Below are positions 34,141 through 42,249 of a DNA stretch of 64,000 nucleotides, piece by piece (the stretch's first letter is position 1; every line of letters starts with the position of its first letter). The translations under genes were made by a program, and so were the position numbers. Location: contig SHVK01000006.1 of assembly GCA_009694285.1 (NCBI GenBank), positions 1 through 64,000 on the forward strand, in the 5' to 3' direction. The stretch comes from Candidatus Nanopelagicaceae bacterium (GTDB taxonomy: Bacteria; Actinomycetota; Actinomycetes; Nanopelagicales; Nanopelagicaceae). The notes under the pieces were generated by a model, which saw nothing but the letters and a program-made list of their open reading frames with translations, was not told where the DNA came from and ran no database searches.

Positions 34141-34809
34141 TTATGGGGCGAGACGAGTTAATTGCCACTTTTTGTTTTCATCCAATGTGTAGCGAAGCCG
34201 ATCGTGGAGTCGTGAGTAACGTCCCTGCCAAAATTCAATGGAGTGGGGTACAACACAAAAACCGCCCCAACTTGGTGGTAGTGGCACAGCACTACCTTCT
34301 AGGTCGTCTGGGCCTTCCGGATATTTTGCGGCGATTTCATCCCAACTTTTCTGCAAGCTCTCCCGACTGGCAATCACCTCGGATTGATTGCTCGCCCATG
34401 CACCAATTTGGCTAGACCATGGTCGAGTAGCGAAGTAATCTGCAGATTCAGCATTGCTAACTTTTGTTGCTCTGCCCAAAACTATGACCTGTCGTTCCAT
34501 CGGAAACCATGGAAAAGTCAGGCTGACATTTTGATTTTGGCTGATCTCTTTACCCTTGTCTGAGTTGTAATTTGAATAAAAAACAAAACCATTTTCACTA
34601 ACCTCTTTAAGCAGCACTGTCCGTGCCTTGGGTTGATTATCTGCACTGGTTCCGAGCACCATTGCATTTGCTTCCACCACATAAGGATTCTCGGCCGCGG
34701 CTGTGAGCCAGATCTCAAATTGAGTGATTGGATTTGGATTGGCATCACTCTCACTTAGCCCTAATTCACCGTACGAGCGGCGCATTGCCCTGATTTCATC
34801 CCGATCCAT
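34141..34809 (-). CDS. pdxH: Pyridoxamine 5'-phosphate oxidase
   Basis: From ATG at 34809 the protein has 222 residues. It contains the FMN-binding RTVLLKEVSENGFVFYSN, SLTFPWFPMERQVIVLGRA, SQIGAWASNQSEVI and the C-terminal IEFWQGRYSRLHDRLRY. It oxidises PNP/PMP to PLP. An open frame extends to 34917, but those 36 residues (with an internal ATG at 34839) have no counterpart in the family, and MDRDEIRAMRRSYGE is the usual N terminus. It sits upstream of serC on the same strand. Confidence 0.93.
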   Translation of the reverse strand: MDRDEIRAMRRSYGELGLSESDANPNPITQFEIWLTAAAENPYVVEANAMVLGTSADNQPKARTVLLKEVSENGFVFYSNYNSDKGKEISQNQNVSLTFPWFPMERQVIVLGRATKVSNAESADYFATRPWSSQIGAWASNQSEVIASRESLQKSWDEIAAKYPEGPDDLEGSAVPLPPSWGGFCVVPHSIEFWQGRYSRLHDRLRYTLDENKKWQLTRLAP

Positions 34810-34953
34810 TGGAGTATTAGAGCAGGTGGCTGCCGTCATAGCGAGTCGAGAAATGCTGGCTAAATTTATGAATAGTTGGCCAAGGGGGGCAGAATAAGCG
34901 AATGGACATTGGCTCATCGCCAGTGACTCTTAGTTAAGGGGTTAAGGAATCTC

Positions 34954-36066
34954 ATGAGCGAATTCAAACCAGGTCTTGAAGGTGTTATCGCATTTGAATC
35001 AGAGATTGCCGAGCCCGACAAAGAAGGAAGTGCGCTGCGCTACCGCGGTGTTGATATTGAAGATTTAGTTGGTCGAGTTACTTTTGGAAATGCTTGGGGC
35101 TTACTAGTTGATGATGAGTTTAATCCAGGACTTCCACCAGCAGAACCTTTTCCACTGCCAGTTCACTCAGGTGATGTGCGTGTGGATGTGCAATCAGCAA
35201 TTGCAATGTTGGCACCGGCTTGGGGATTTAAACCACTTTTAGATATTACTGATGAAGAAGCTCGTAGCAACCTTGCTCGCGCATCAGTAATGGTTTTATC
35301 GTATGTCGCCCAATCTGCTCGCGGAACTTGGCAACCAATGGTTCCACAATCTGAAGTTGATAAGGCGCACACAGTTGTCGAGCGAATGATGATTCGTTGG
35401 CGCGGTGAACCAGATCCAAAACATGTACGAGCAATTGATGCATATTTTGTTTCTGCAGCCGAACATGGAATGAATGCTTCTACATTTACAGCTCGCGTTA
35501 TCGCTTCAACCGGTGCTGATGTTGCTGCCGCTTTGTCAGGGGCAATTGGTGCAATGTCAGGCCCATTGCATGGCGGCGCACCTTCACGCGTGCTTCATAT
35601 GATTGAAGGTGTTGAAAAAACAGGGGATGCAAGTAAATATGTAAAAGATTTAATGGATCGTGGCGAACGTTTAATGGGCTTTGGTCATCGGGTTTATCGT
35701 GCTGAAGATCCACGCGCACGTACATTGCGTCGCACCGCTGAAGAGTTAGGTGCTCCCCGTTACCAAGTTGCACTTGCTCTTGAAGAAGCAGCGCTCGCCG
35801 AACTTAAAGAACGTCATCCAGATCGGGTACTTGCGACAAACGTTGAATTTTGGGCAGCGATCGTCCTTGATTTCGCTGAAGTCCCAGGGCCACTATTTAC
35901 TTCCATGTTCACTGCCGCACGGACAGCTGGATGGAGCGCGCATATTCTTGAACAAAAGCGAACTGGTCGGTTGGTGCGTCCATCAGCTACTTACATAGGC
36001 AAAGCTCCTCGCAAGCCAGAAGATGTAAAAGGCTGGGATCAAAGCGTTATTTCTCTACACGCCTAA
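34954..36066 (+). CDS. gltA: Citrate synthase
   Basis: The 370-residue protein is of the type II, short actinobacterial form. The N terminus GLEGVIAFESEIAEPDKEG and RYRGVDIEDL are followed by the catalytic histidines in GPLHGGAPSRV and GFGHRVYRAEDPRA and the aspartate region VLDFAEVPGPLFTSMF. It condenses acetyl-CoA with oxaloacetate. AAGGA lies 6 nt before the ATG. Photolyase follows 15 bp downstream. The divergent pdxH start is about 145 bp away. Confidence 0.93.
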   Translation: MSEFKPGLEGVIAFESEIAEPDKEGSALRYRGVDIEDLVGRVTFGNAWGLLVDDEFNPGLPPAEPFPLPVHSGDVRVDVQSAIAMLAPAWGFKPLLDITDEEARSNLARASVMVLSYVAQSARGTWQPMVPQSEVDKAHTVVERMMIRWRGEPDPKHVRAIDAYFVSAAEHGMNASTFTARVIASTGADVAAALSGAIGAMSGPLHGGAPSRVLHMIEGVEKTGDASKYVKDLMDRGERLMGFGHRVYRAEDPRARTLRRTAEELGAPRYQVALALEEAALAELKERHPDRVLATNVEFWAAIVLDFAEVPGPLFTSMFTAARTAGWSAHILEQKRTGRLVRPSATYIGKAPRKPEDVKGWDQSVISLHA

Positions 36067-36081
36067 GGGAGGGAGAAGTAA

Positions 36082-37431
36082 ATGTCAGAGGTATCAATCT
36101 TTTGGTTTAGACGTGATTTGCGCATCTCTGATAATCCTGGGTTATTAGCAGCATTAGCTGAAGGCGATGAAGTTTTACCGATTTTTATTGTAGATCAAGC
36201 AATTTCAGATCGCGCAGGTGAATTTAGGCGCTCTTATTTAGCAAGTGCTTTGAAACATTTGGACAAAACTCTTGCTGGAAATTTACAAGTTTTTGAAGGC
36301 GACGCTGTAGAAATTTTACAAAAGCTTACAAAGAAATACAACGCAACTTCAATTCATTGCGCAAAACAGTATGCACCTTATGGGGTCGCATTAGAGAAAA
36401 AAATTTCCGAAAGTGGAATTGAATTGCAATTTACTGGTTGTGATTATGCGGTTGATCCTGGAAAAGTTCGTAAACCTGACGGCACTCCTTACAAGGTTTA
36501 CACTCCATTTTTTAAGGCATGGAGTGTTGTAGGTTGGGAACGGCCATACAACTCACCTAAGTCTCCTAATTGGGTGAGTGTAAAAGATGCAAAACGATAT
36601 TTTCCGGATTGGGATCTAGCAAAAAACACGAAAACTTTTGAAGTTGGCACAGATGTCGCACTAGAAAAATGGAATCAATTTTTTAAAGGACCGATAAATT
36701 CTTACAACCATAATCGAAATTTTCCGGGGATCAGCGGAACAAGTGGAATGAGCCCACATTTGAGATGGGGTGAGGTACATCCAAGAACTTTGTTAGCCAA
36801 TTTGAACAATAGTGCTGATCAAGAAGTATACCGCAAAGAGATCGCCTGGCGGGAATTTTATGCTGATGTTCTACACCACAATCCACATACATCTCGTGAA
36901 TATTTAAATCCACAATTTACCAAAATGCGCTATGACAAACCTGGTAAGAAATTTGATGCCTGGTGTGCAGGTAAAACTGGATTTCCTTTTGTAGATGCAG
37001 GAATGAGACAACTTAGACAAACGGGATGGATGCATAATCGGGTACGCATGGTTGTTGCTTCTTTTCTAGCTAAGGATTTACACATTGAATGGCAACATGG
37101 TGCAAATTTCTTTATGCAATATTTGATTGATAATGATGTGGCTTCGAATTCGCATGGATGGCAATGGACTGCAGGTTGTGGAACTGATGCCTCTCCTTAT
37201 TACCGAATCTTCAACCCCATTGAACAGGGCAAAAGATTTGATCCTGAAGGGGATTACATTAGAAAATATGTGCCCGAACTTGCTCACCTAACAGGTTCAG
37301 ATATCCATGAACCTTGGCTATATCTTGATGGATATTCGGGAGGTTATGTTGAGCGAATGGTGGATCACGCAGCGGAAAGAATTGAATCCCTGGCTCGACT
37401 AGAAGAAATTAAGGTTAGCGCGCACTTTTAG
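36082..37431 (+). CDS. phrB: Deoxyribodipyrimidine photolyase (class I)
   Basis: This 449-residue protein has an N-terminal antenna-binding domain starting VSIFWFRRDLRISDNPGLL and a C-terminal FAD domain with EIAWREFYADVLHHN, RQTGWMHNRVRMVVASFLAKDL, DNDVASNSHGWQWTAGCGTD and ASPYYRIFNP. The tryptophan positions fit an active photolyase rather than a cryptochrome. It repairs UV-made pyrimidine dimers with light, expected in a sunlit-water bacterium. GGGAGGGAG precedes the ATG. Its end overlaps the convergent GGDEF gene by 17 bp. Confidence 0.92.
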   Translation: MSEVSIFWFRRDLRISDNPGLLAALAEGDEVLPIFIVDQAISDRAGEFRRSYLASALKHLDKTLAGNLQVFEGDAVEILQKLTKKYNATSIHCAKQYAPYGVALEKKISESGIELQFTGCDYAVDPGKVRKPDGTPYKVYTPFFKAWSVVGWERPYNSPKSPNWVSVKDAKRYFPDWDLAKNTKTFEVGTDVALEKWNQFFKGPINSYNHNRNFPGISGTSGMSPHLRWGEVHPRTLLANLNNSADQEVYRKEIAWREFYADVLHHNPHTSREYLNPQFTKMRYDKPGKKFDAWCAGKTGFPFVDAGMRQLRQTGWMHNRVRMVVASFLAKDLHIEWQHGANFFMQYLIDNDVASNSHGWQWTAGCGTDASPYYRIFNPIEQGKRFDPEGDYIRKYVPELAHLTGSDIHEPWLYLDGYSGGYVERMVDHAAERIESLARLEEIKVSAHF

Positions 37432-38737
37432 CAATATACATCGCTTCATCTGCGGCTCGGATCAAATCAATCCCGACCGTCTTTTCGGCTACCCCAATAC
37501 TCACAGATAGATATCTTGGAACTTGGTCTACATAAATTGGAGAGGTAAGGGAAAGTTCTAAACGTTTTGAAATCTCTGCAGCTTGTTGAAAATCTGCTTG
37601 AACTAAAACTCCAAATTCATCCCCACCAAGTCTTGCCAGAAAAGCATTGCTTGGAAGTACTTGTTCAAAGCGACGAGCAACCTCTCTTAGTACAGCGTCG
37701 CCAGCATCATGTCCAAAGTCATCATTAATTTCCTTAAAAGAATCTAGATCTAATAGCAACATACAATGGGTGGGACCGAATTCGGCATCATTCAATTTAG
37801 CAAGAAGTGATCTTCTATTTGCAATTCCAGTTAGCTCATCGGTACGCGCCAACTTATGTTCTTCGTCAAGATTTTGGGAATGTTTTAATGCGATCGACAT
37901 ACGTAAGAAAGCCATGATTAGAGCAAGAACTGCGGGGATAACGGCAAATTTTGAAAGAGAATCTGACCAGATAGTTAATAAGCCAAGCGTCAAGAAACTC
38001 AGGAAAATCGAGAAAAAAATCATTTTTTGATTAAAGAGTTGGTTTTCACTTTCTCTTTTAGAGACACGATCCTCATGCAGAGATATAAGAATTAAGGCAA
38101 ATATCCAACCACTCTCTATCCACGAACCCAGCGAGTACTCCTCATTAGCCGATATCCAAAAGAATTTTATATCTGTGAGGGTGAAAGCAAGAAAACCAAA
38201 TCCTTGCAAAACATTTACGAGTGAAATTTTGTGCTTGGAAAAAATGGTAATTACAAGTGCACATAAAATTACATCAGAGATTGGATAGAAATTGTTCAAT
38301 AGATTGCGCAGGCTTATTGTGCTTTGAAGATCTGAAATCGGTTCTAGTGCAAAAGCTGTTAAAAATGATGAGATACCAAGTGCGATGATCGCTGCATCTA
38401 GAAATTGAATTTTTGATTTAGGGCTGCTGTCAGAGAATTTCAGGAAGTGAATTATTAGAAATGGAAAAAACAGCACATAGCCAAGGTCAAGGATGACTGG
38501 GGCAGCAGCTACGTTGTTCAATGCGAACCAGCTTGAAGTGGTGGAGCTTAACCCCCAGCAAGCAAAACCAACACTGAGGAGAACCTCAGCTTCCACTAAC
38601 AATGTCACGGCCAAAGCAAAAACAATCAGGTTATAAATTAGTAAATCCCAAAAAAAGGAAGGCTGGGGAGAAATTATTCTTTCGATGGCATGCGCGGCTA
38701 GGAACCCGATGCAGGCACCTCGAACTAATAACCGCAT
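37415..38737 (-). CDS. Membrane-bound diguanylate cyclase (GGDEF)
   Basis: The 440-residue protein has about eight to nine membrane segments (about 5-270) and a C-terminal GGDEF domain with LTGIANRRSLLAKL and the active-site loop RLGGDEFGVL, so cyclic di-GMP synthesis is likely. The residues before GGDEF lack an RxxD inhibition site. No EAL or PilZ partner is in the window. The promoter TACCTT is 6 nt from the ATG. Confidence 0.85.
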   Translation of the reverse strand: MRLLVRGACIGFLAAHAIERIISPQPSFFWDLLIYNLIVFALAVTLLVEAEVLLSVGFACWGLSSTTSSWFALNNVAAAPVILDLGYVLFFPFLIIHFLKFSDSSPKSKIQFLDAAIIALGISSFLTAFALEPISDLQSTISLRNLLNNFYPISDVILCALVITIFSKHKISLVNVLQGFGFLAFTLTDIKFFWISANEEYSLGSWIESGWIFALILISLHEDRVSKRESENQLFNQKMIFFSIFLSFLTLGLLTIWSDSLSKFAVIPAVLALIMAFLRMSIALKHSQNLDEEHKLARTDELTGIANRRSLLAKLNDAEFGPTHCMLLLDLDSFKEINDDFGHDAGDAVLREVARRFEQVLPSNAFLARLGGDEFGVLVQADFQQAAEISKRLELSLTSPIYVDQVPRYLSVSIGVAEKTVGIDLIRAADEAMYIAKSAR

Positions 38738-38743
38738 GAGTTA

Positions 38744-38749
38744 AAGGTA
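38744..38749 (-). promoter_or_regulatory. -10 element of the GGDEF gene
   Basis: TACCTT on the minus strand ends 6 nt before the ATG at 38737. Confidence 0.55.
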
Positions 38750-38780
38750 AATCTAATTGACTAGATTGAGAAGGCCTGAA

Positions 38781-38808
38781 TTGACAGATGATCTTTTTTG
38801 GGGACAAT
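38781..38808 (+). promoter_or_regulatory. Rieske gene promoter with consensus -35
   Basis: A perfect TTGACA (38781-38786) is followed after 16 nt by GACAAT (38803-38808), which ends 6 nt before the ATG at 38815. This is the best bipartite promoter in the window and indicates strong leaderless expression. Confidence 0.6.
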
Positions 38809-38814
38809 TACGAC

Positions 38815-39234
38815 ATGGGAATGGAAATCAGTCGTAGAGGATTTATGTGTGCTGGATTGGCAACTGCTGCTGGAGTTGCAATTTCTGGCCCTTCCGCTGA
38901 AGCTGCTGGAGGGATAAAGATTTTGCGAGATGGGCGCGTAGAAGTTGAACTTTCAAAGTTCAAAGTTCTTGCAAAGATAGGTGGCGCACTTGTAGTTGGG
39001 AATGTAAAGGATGTCCCAACAGCTTTAGTACGTACTGGCAAAAACTCTTATCAAGGATTAGATCTGCGCTGCACTCATCAACAAGTAACATCAAAATTGG
39101 TGTCAGGTACCTTTAAATGTCCAGCGCACGGATCAGAGTTTACAAAAACGGGTGCGGTAAAAATTGGCCCAGCTCAAACTGGATTAAATAAAATTAATAC
39201 AGAAGTTGTCGGTAAAACGGTAATTCTTGGTTAA
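38815..39234 (+). CDS. Exported Rieske [2Fe-2S] protein (Tat substrate)
   Basis: From ATG at 38815 the 139-residue protein begins MGMEISRRGFMCAGLATAAG, a twin-arginine signal. The Rieske site is CTHQQ and CPAHGS (C-x-H and C-x-x-H). The protein is short, so it looks like a stand-alone electron-transfer domain outside the membrane, not a QcrA subunit. An ATG at 38788 is in frame, but it would bury the promoter and the signal. It is convergent with an exported-protein gene, 1 bp apart. Confidence 0.85.
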   Translation: MGMEISRRGFMCAGLATAAGVAISGPSAEAAGGIKILRDGRVEVELSKFKVLAKIGGALVVGNVKDVPTALVRTGKNSYQGLDLRCTHQQVTSKLVSGTFKCPAHGSEFTKTGAVKIGPAQTGLNKINTEVVGKTVILG

Positions 39235-39235
39235 G

Positions 39236-39685
39236 TTATAAACCAGGAGTACAAGCTAGATCACGAACCTGCTTGTTCATTTTGCTCAAAGTGTTGTAAG
39301 TATTAATGATTGTGTCATAGAGATTTAAGCCATCTTTTTTCGCTTGAGCTAACATTTCGCGATCAGCGACGCTTAGAGTCTGATCAGATTCAGTTGCTGC
39401 TGTCTGAGCTAAAAATACGCCCCTTTTAATTTTCTCCTCAGTCAATTGTGCAGTGCCTTTTTTGTAAGCTGCATTTGAGGTTAAGCAATCTGCAACCACC
39501 CAAGTATTTTTTGCATTTACAACAATCGGATTTTTTGAACACACATATGACTTGCCACCGATTGAAGCTTTTGCGTTAGCAGTTTTGCAGGCTGCCCCAG
39601 ATTTGTTAGCAGCTTGAGCGGGAGAAACGACCCCACCGATTAGAAGTACGGTAAGTGCGATAGCTAGCCCATTACGTTTGATCAT
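39236..39685 (-). CDS. Secreted protein of unknown function
   Basis: The 149-residue protein has a signal peptide (MIKRNGLAIALTVLLIGGVV then SPAQA, cleavage near residue 25). The mature part has four cysteines (AACK, YVCS, ADCL, LACT), enough for two disulfides, and is mostly helical at the C terminus. Repeats such as ANKSGAACKTANAKAS at the N terminus resemble a small domain seen in other actinobacterial exported proteins. No family could be named. The promoter TAAGGT is 6 nt from the ATG. Confidence 0.7.
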   Translation of the reverse strand: MIKRNGLAIALTVLLIGGVVSPAQAANKSGAACKTANAKASIGGKSYVCSKNPIVVNAKNTWVVADCLTSNAAYKKGTAQLTEEKIKRGVFLAQTAATESDQTLSVADREMLAQAKKDGLNLYDTIINTYNTLSKMNKQVRDLACTPGL

Positions 39686-39691
39686 GAGCCA

Positions 39692-39697
39692 ACCTTA
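39692..39697 (-). promoter_or_regulatory. -10 element of the secreted protein gene
   Basis: TAAGGT on the minus strand ends 6 nt before the ATG at 39685. Confidence 0.55.
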
Positions 39698-39726
39698 ACT
39701 TGAGAGCCCACTAAATCGCTGGATTT

Positions 39727-40491
39727 TCAAGTGAACTTCCTGTGAGTCTGGATTCTGCGTACTAATTTGCGGGGTAAATGTCGGGCTATAAAAACTATAA
39801 CTCGATACTGCTTCCCTGAAATCACTACGGCATCGCCGCGACGAGCACCCTCCCAACCTGCTTTAGCCACCTCTGCGGCTTTTTCCCATAAAAATTCCGG
39901 CACTGCACCCATCTTCATTCCACCACGTTGATGAAATTCGGTGTGGGTAAATCCAGGCGTAAGTGAGGTAACTGTGATTCCATCCTTAGCTAAATCCGCA
40001 TTTAGATACTCAGAAAAAACATTTACCCAGGCTTTTGCCGCGCTATAAGTACTTCCAGTTAGCCATCCGGCAACACTGCCGACATTAATAATGTAACCAC
40101 TTTTTGCATTTCGCATATTTGGGAGTGCTGCATGAGTTAACCGTAAAATCGCAGTTACTAATACATTTAGCAAATCAACCTCTGCTGCAGAAGTATGGTT
40201 AATAAACCTGCCTTTTAGGCCGTATCCAGCATTGTTAATCAGCACACCTACGGCCAGAGATGGATTTGTAGTTAGCAGGCGTTTTTCTACTAGAACTATT
40301 TCATTTTCAACCGATAGGTCTGCCACAATTATTTCAGTTGTGACTCCAAATTCTTTCTCTAACTCTTCTGCAGATTTCTTTAATCGAATCTCATCACGTG
40401 CAACAAGAATGATGTTGTAATGCTCTTTAGCTAAAAGTTTTGTAAATTCCGCCCCAATACCTGATGTAGCTCCAGTTACCAGTGCCCACAT
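39727..40491 (-). CDS. Short-chain dehydrogenase/reductase
   Basis: This 254-residue classical SDR has the NAD(P) loop VTGATSGIGAEF, NNAGYG and the catalytic S-(x)-YSAAKAWV (Tyr and Lys). The C-terminal end VFIARHLPRKLVRRIQTHRK is basic and may touch the membrane, as in DltE/YqjQ-like short-chain dehydrogenases. Its start lies 9 bp after the stop of the GMC oxidoreductase on the same strand, and the -10 hexamer TAAGAT begins with that stop codon. Confidence 0.88.
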   Translation of the reverse strand: MWALVTGATSGIGAEFTKLLAKEHYNIILVARDEIRLKKSAEELEKEFGVTTEIIVADLSVENEIVLVEKRLLTTNPSLAVGVLINNAGYGLKGRFINHTSAAEVDLLNVLVTAILRLTHAALPNMRNAKSGYIINVGSVAGWLTGSTYSAAKAWVNVFSEYLNADLAKDGITVTSLTPGFTHTEFHQRGGMKMGAVPEFLWEKAAEVAKAGWEGARRGDAVVISGKQYRVIVFIARHLPRKLVRRIQTHRKFT

Positions 40492-40497
40492 AATTTA

Positions 40498-40503
40498 ATC
40501 TTA
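40498..40503 (-). promoter_or_regulatory. -10 element of the SDR gene, overlapping a stop codon
   Basis: TAAGAT on the minus strand begins with the TAA stop of the GMC oxidoreductase and ends 6 nt before the SDR ATG. Confidence 0.55.
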
Positions 40504-42192
40504 GGAGATAACTTTGAGCGCGGCTGGTGCGTGTGCCGGAACCACTGGATGCTTTGGAGCAATTCCTGATAGCCGTTGATATTTTTGATTTTGGTTTGGC
40601 CGAGGATCGACCTCGCCTTTGTTTGGCCAAAATGAAAATGCGCGTTCAGCTTGAGCCGTAATTGTTAGTGAGGGATTTACACCTAAGTTTGCAGTAATAG
40701 TTGAACCATCAACTATATGTAAGGATGGGTAATTCCAAACACGATGGTACGGATCAATGACACTATTGTTTTCATTACTTCCGATTACGCACCCTCCAAC
40801 AAAATGTGCAGTGAAAGGGGCATTAATCAAATCACCAATATGACCACCAGCAATGCCGTTGTATTTGTTAGCTATCCTTCTAACGGCTTCATTTGCAGCA
40901 GGAATATATGTAGCACTTGGGTTACTGGCATCATTTTTTGAAGTTAAATGCCAACCAAAAATACTGCGATCACCATGGACTGAAATTGAGGAGTCCACAT
41001 TTTGCATAGTTAAAGCAATTACAGTTCGTTCACTCCACTTTCTCACATGCAAGATTTTAAAAAGTAGAATCGGCTTTGAACTGAATTGTTTCAACCACTG
41101 CTTTCTGCGCGACTTTGCGGAAGGGCCATCAGTCATAATTGTTTGTAGTAAACCCATTAAGTTGCTGCCTTTGCCGTAACGAACCGGCTCTATATGTGTG
41201 TGCTCATCTGGGAAAAATGAAGAGGTAATCGCGCATCCAGCACTAAAATCAATTTTTGTATCTGGCATCATTGCTCCGGTAAGTGCCTCACTATTAGTTC
41301 TGGATAACTTACCTAAATGCTCAGAAAGTCTTGGCAACACACCCTTACCTTTCATCCTATGCAGTAATTTTTGAGTATTAAAAGTACCAGCTGCAATTAC
41401 CAACTCTTTTGCATAAAAGGTTTTAGTTTTTACTCCAAAAAAACTATTTGTACTTTTAGTTGAAATTTTCCAACTTCCATCCTCACAAAGTTCAATTTGG
41501 GTAGCGGTAGTCATAGGAAAAACTTGTGCCCCAGCAAATTCAGCTAATCCCAAATAATTCTTAGGCAGAGAATTTTTTGCATTATTACGACACCCAGTCA
41601 TACATGCACCACATTGCAAACACCCTGTTCGATCAGGGCCCACCCCACCAAAAAAAGGATCTTTGGCAATACTGCCTGCACCTTGACCAAAATAAACCCC
41701 TAAAGGTGCCATTTGAAATGTTTGCCCTACTCCCATTTCATTTGCTACATCTCTTATCGCTTGATCGCTAGCAGAAAAATAGGGATTTTGGACCACACCT
41801 AACATGCGTTTTGCTTGGTCGTACCAAGGAGTTAATTCAGCTTTCCAATCGGTAATTTCACTCCATTGTTTATCATTAAAATACTTATCATCTGGCTGGT
41901 ACAAAGTATTTGCATAAACGAGTGAGCCTCCACCGACTCCTGCGCCGGCCAGTATTAAAACATTGGGAAGCGCGTGAATTCTTTGAATCCCATAAAGACC
42001 AAATTTGGGGGCAAATAAAAATTTATTAATTCGCCAAGAAGTTTTTGGAAAATCTTTATCTTCAAAACGTTTACCAGCTTCTAGTACTGCGACTGAATAC
42101 CCTTTTTCGCGCAGCCTTAGTGCTGCTACAGATCCACCAAAACCAGAGCCAATAATTACTACGTCAAAATTTGCAGTTCGGCTAATTGCCAT
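40501..42192 (-). CDS. GMC-family FAD oxidoreductase (cholesterol oxidase-like)
   Basis: The 563-residue protein has an N-terminal FAD site DVVIIGSGFGGSVAALRL and a GAGVGGGSLVYANTLY loop. A Cys-rich segment CLQCGACMTGCRNNAKN (about residue 195) resembles a ferredoxin-like motif and is typical of the cholesterol-oxidase-like branch of GMC enzymes. The C-terminal signature NPSLTITAQAERAF carries the active-site region. It would oxidise an alcohol, perhaps a steroid or terpenoid; the substrate is unknown. The SDR just downstream may act on the same substrate. Confidence 0.88.
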   Translation of the reverse strand: MAISRTANFDVVIIGSGFGGSVAALRLREKGYSVAVLEAGKRFEDKDFPKTSWRINKFLFAPKFGLYGIQRIHALPNVLILAGAGVGGGSLVYANTLYQPDDKYFNDKQWSEITDWKAELTPWYDQAKRMLGVVQNPYFSASDQAIRDVANEMGVGQTFQMAPLGVYFGQGAGSIAKDPFFGGVGPDRTGCLQCGACMTGCRNNAKNSLPKNYLGLAEFAGAQVFPMTTATQIELCEDGSWKISTKSTNSFFGVKTKTFYAKELVIAAGTFNTQKLLHRMKGKGVLPRLSEHLGKLSRTNSEALTGAMMPDTKIDFSAGCAITSSFFPDEHTHIEPVRYGKGSNLMGLLQTIMTDGPSAKSRRKQWLKQFSSKPILLFKILHVRKWSERTVIALTMQNVDSSISVHGDRSIFGWHLTSKNDASNPSATYIPAANEAVRRIANKYNGIAGGHIGDLINAPFTAHFVGGCVIGSNENNSVIDPYHRVWNYPSLHIVDGSTITANLGVNPSLTITAQAERAFSFWPNKGEVDPRPNQNQKYQRLSGIAPKHPVVPAHAPAALKVIS

Positions 42193-42198
42193 GTAATT

Positions 42199-42204
42199 AA
42201 TCTA
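42199..42204 (-). promoter_or_regulatory. -10 element of the GMC oxidoreductase gene
   Basis: TAGATT on the minus strand ends 6 nt before the ATG at 42192. Confidence 0.55.
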
Positions 42205-42237
42205 CGGGAGGGTAGTTACATTTACGAGTGGTTGGTG

Positions 42238-42243
42238 TAGGTT
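42238..42243 (+). promoter_or_regulatory. -10 element of the second enolase-superfamily gene
   Basis: TAGGTT ends 6 nt before the ATG at 42250, so the mRNA is predicted to be leaderless. It is divergent from the GMC oxidoreductase promoter, 34 bp away. Confidence 0.6.
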
Positions 42244-42249
42244 TTTTAT

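Noticed and set aside
34810-34917. N-terminal extension of pdxH
   Set aside because: The 36 extra residues match no PdxH family member, and the conserved N terminus begins at the ATG at 34809.
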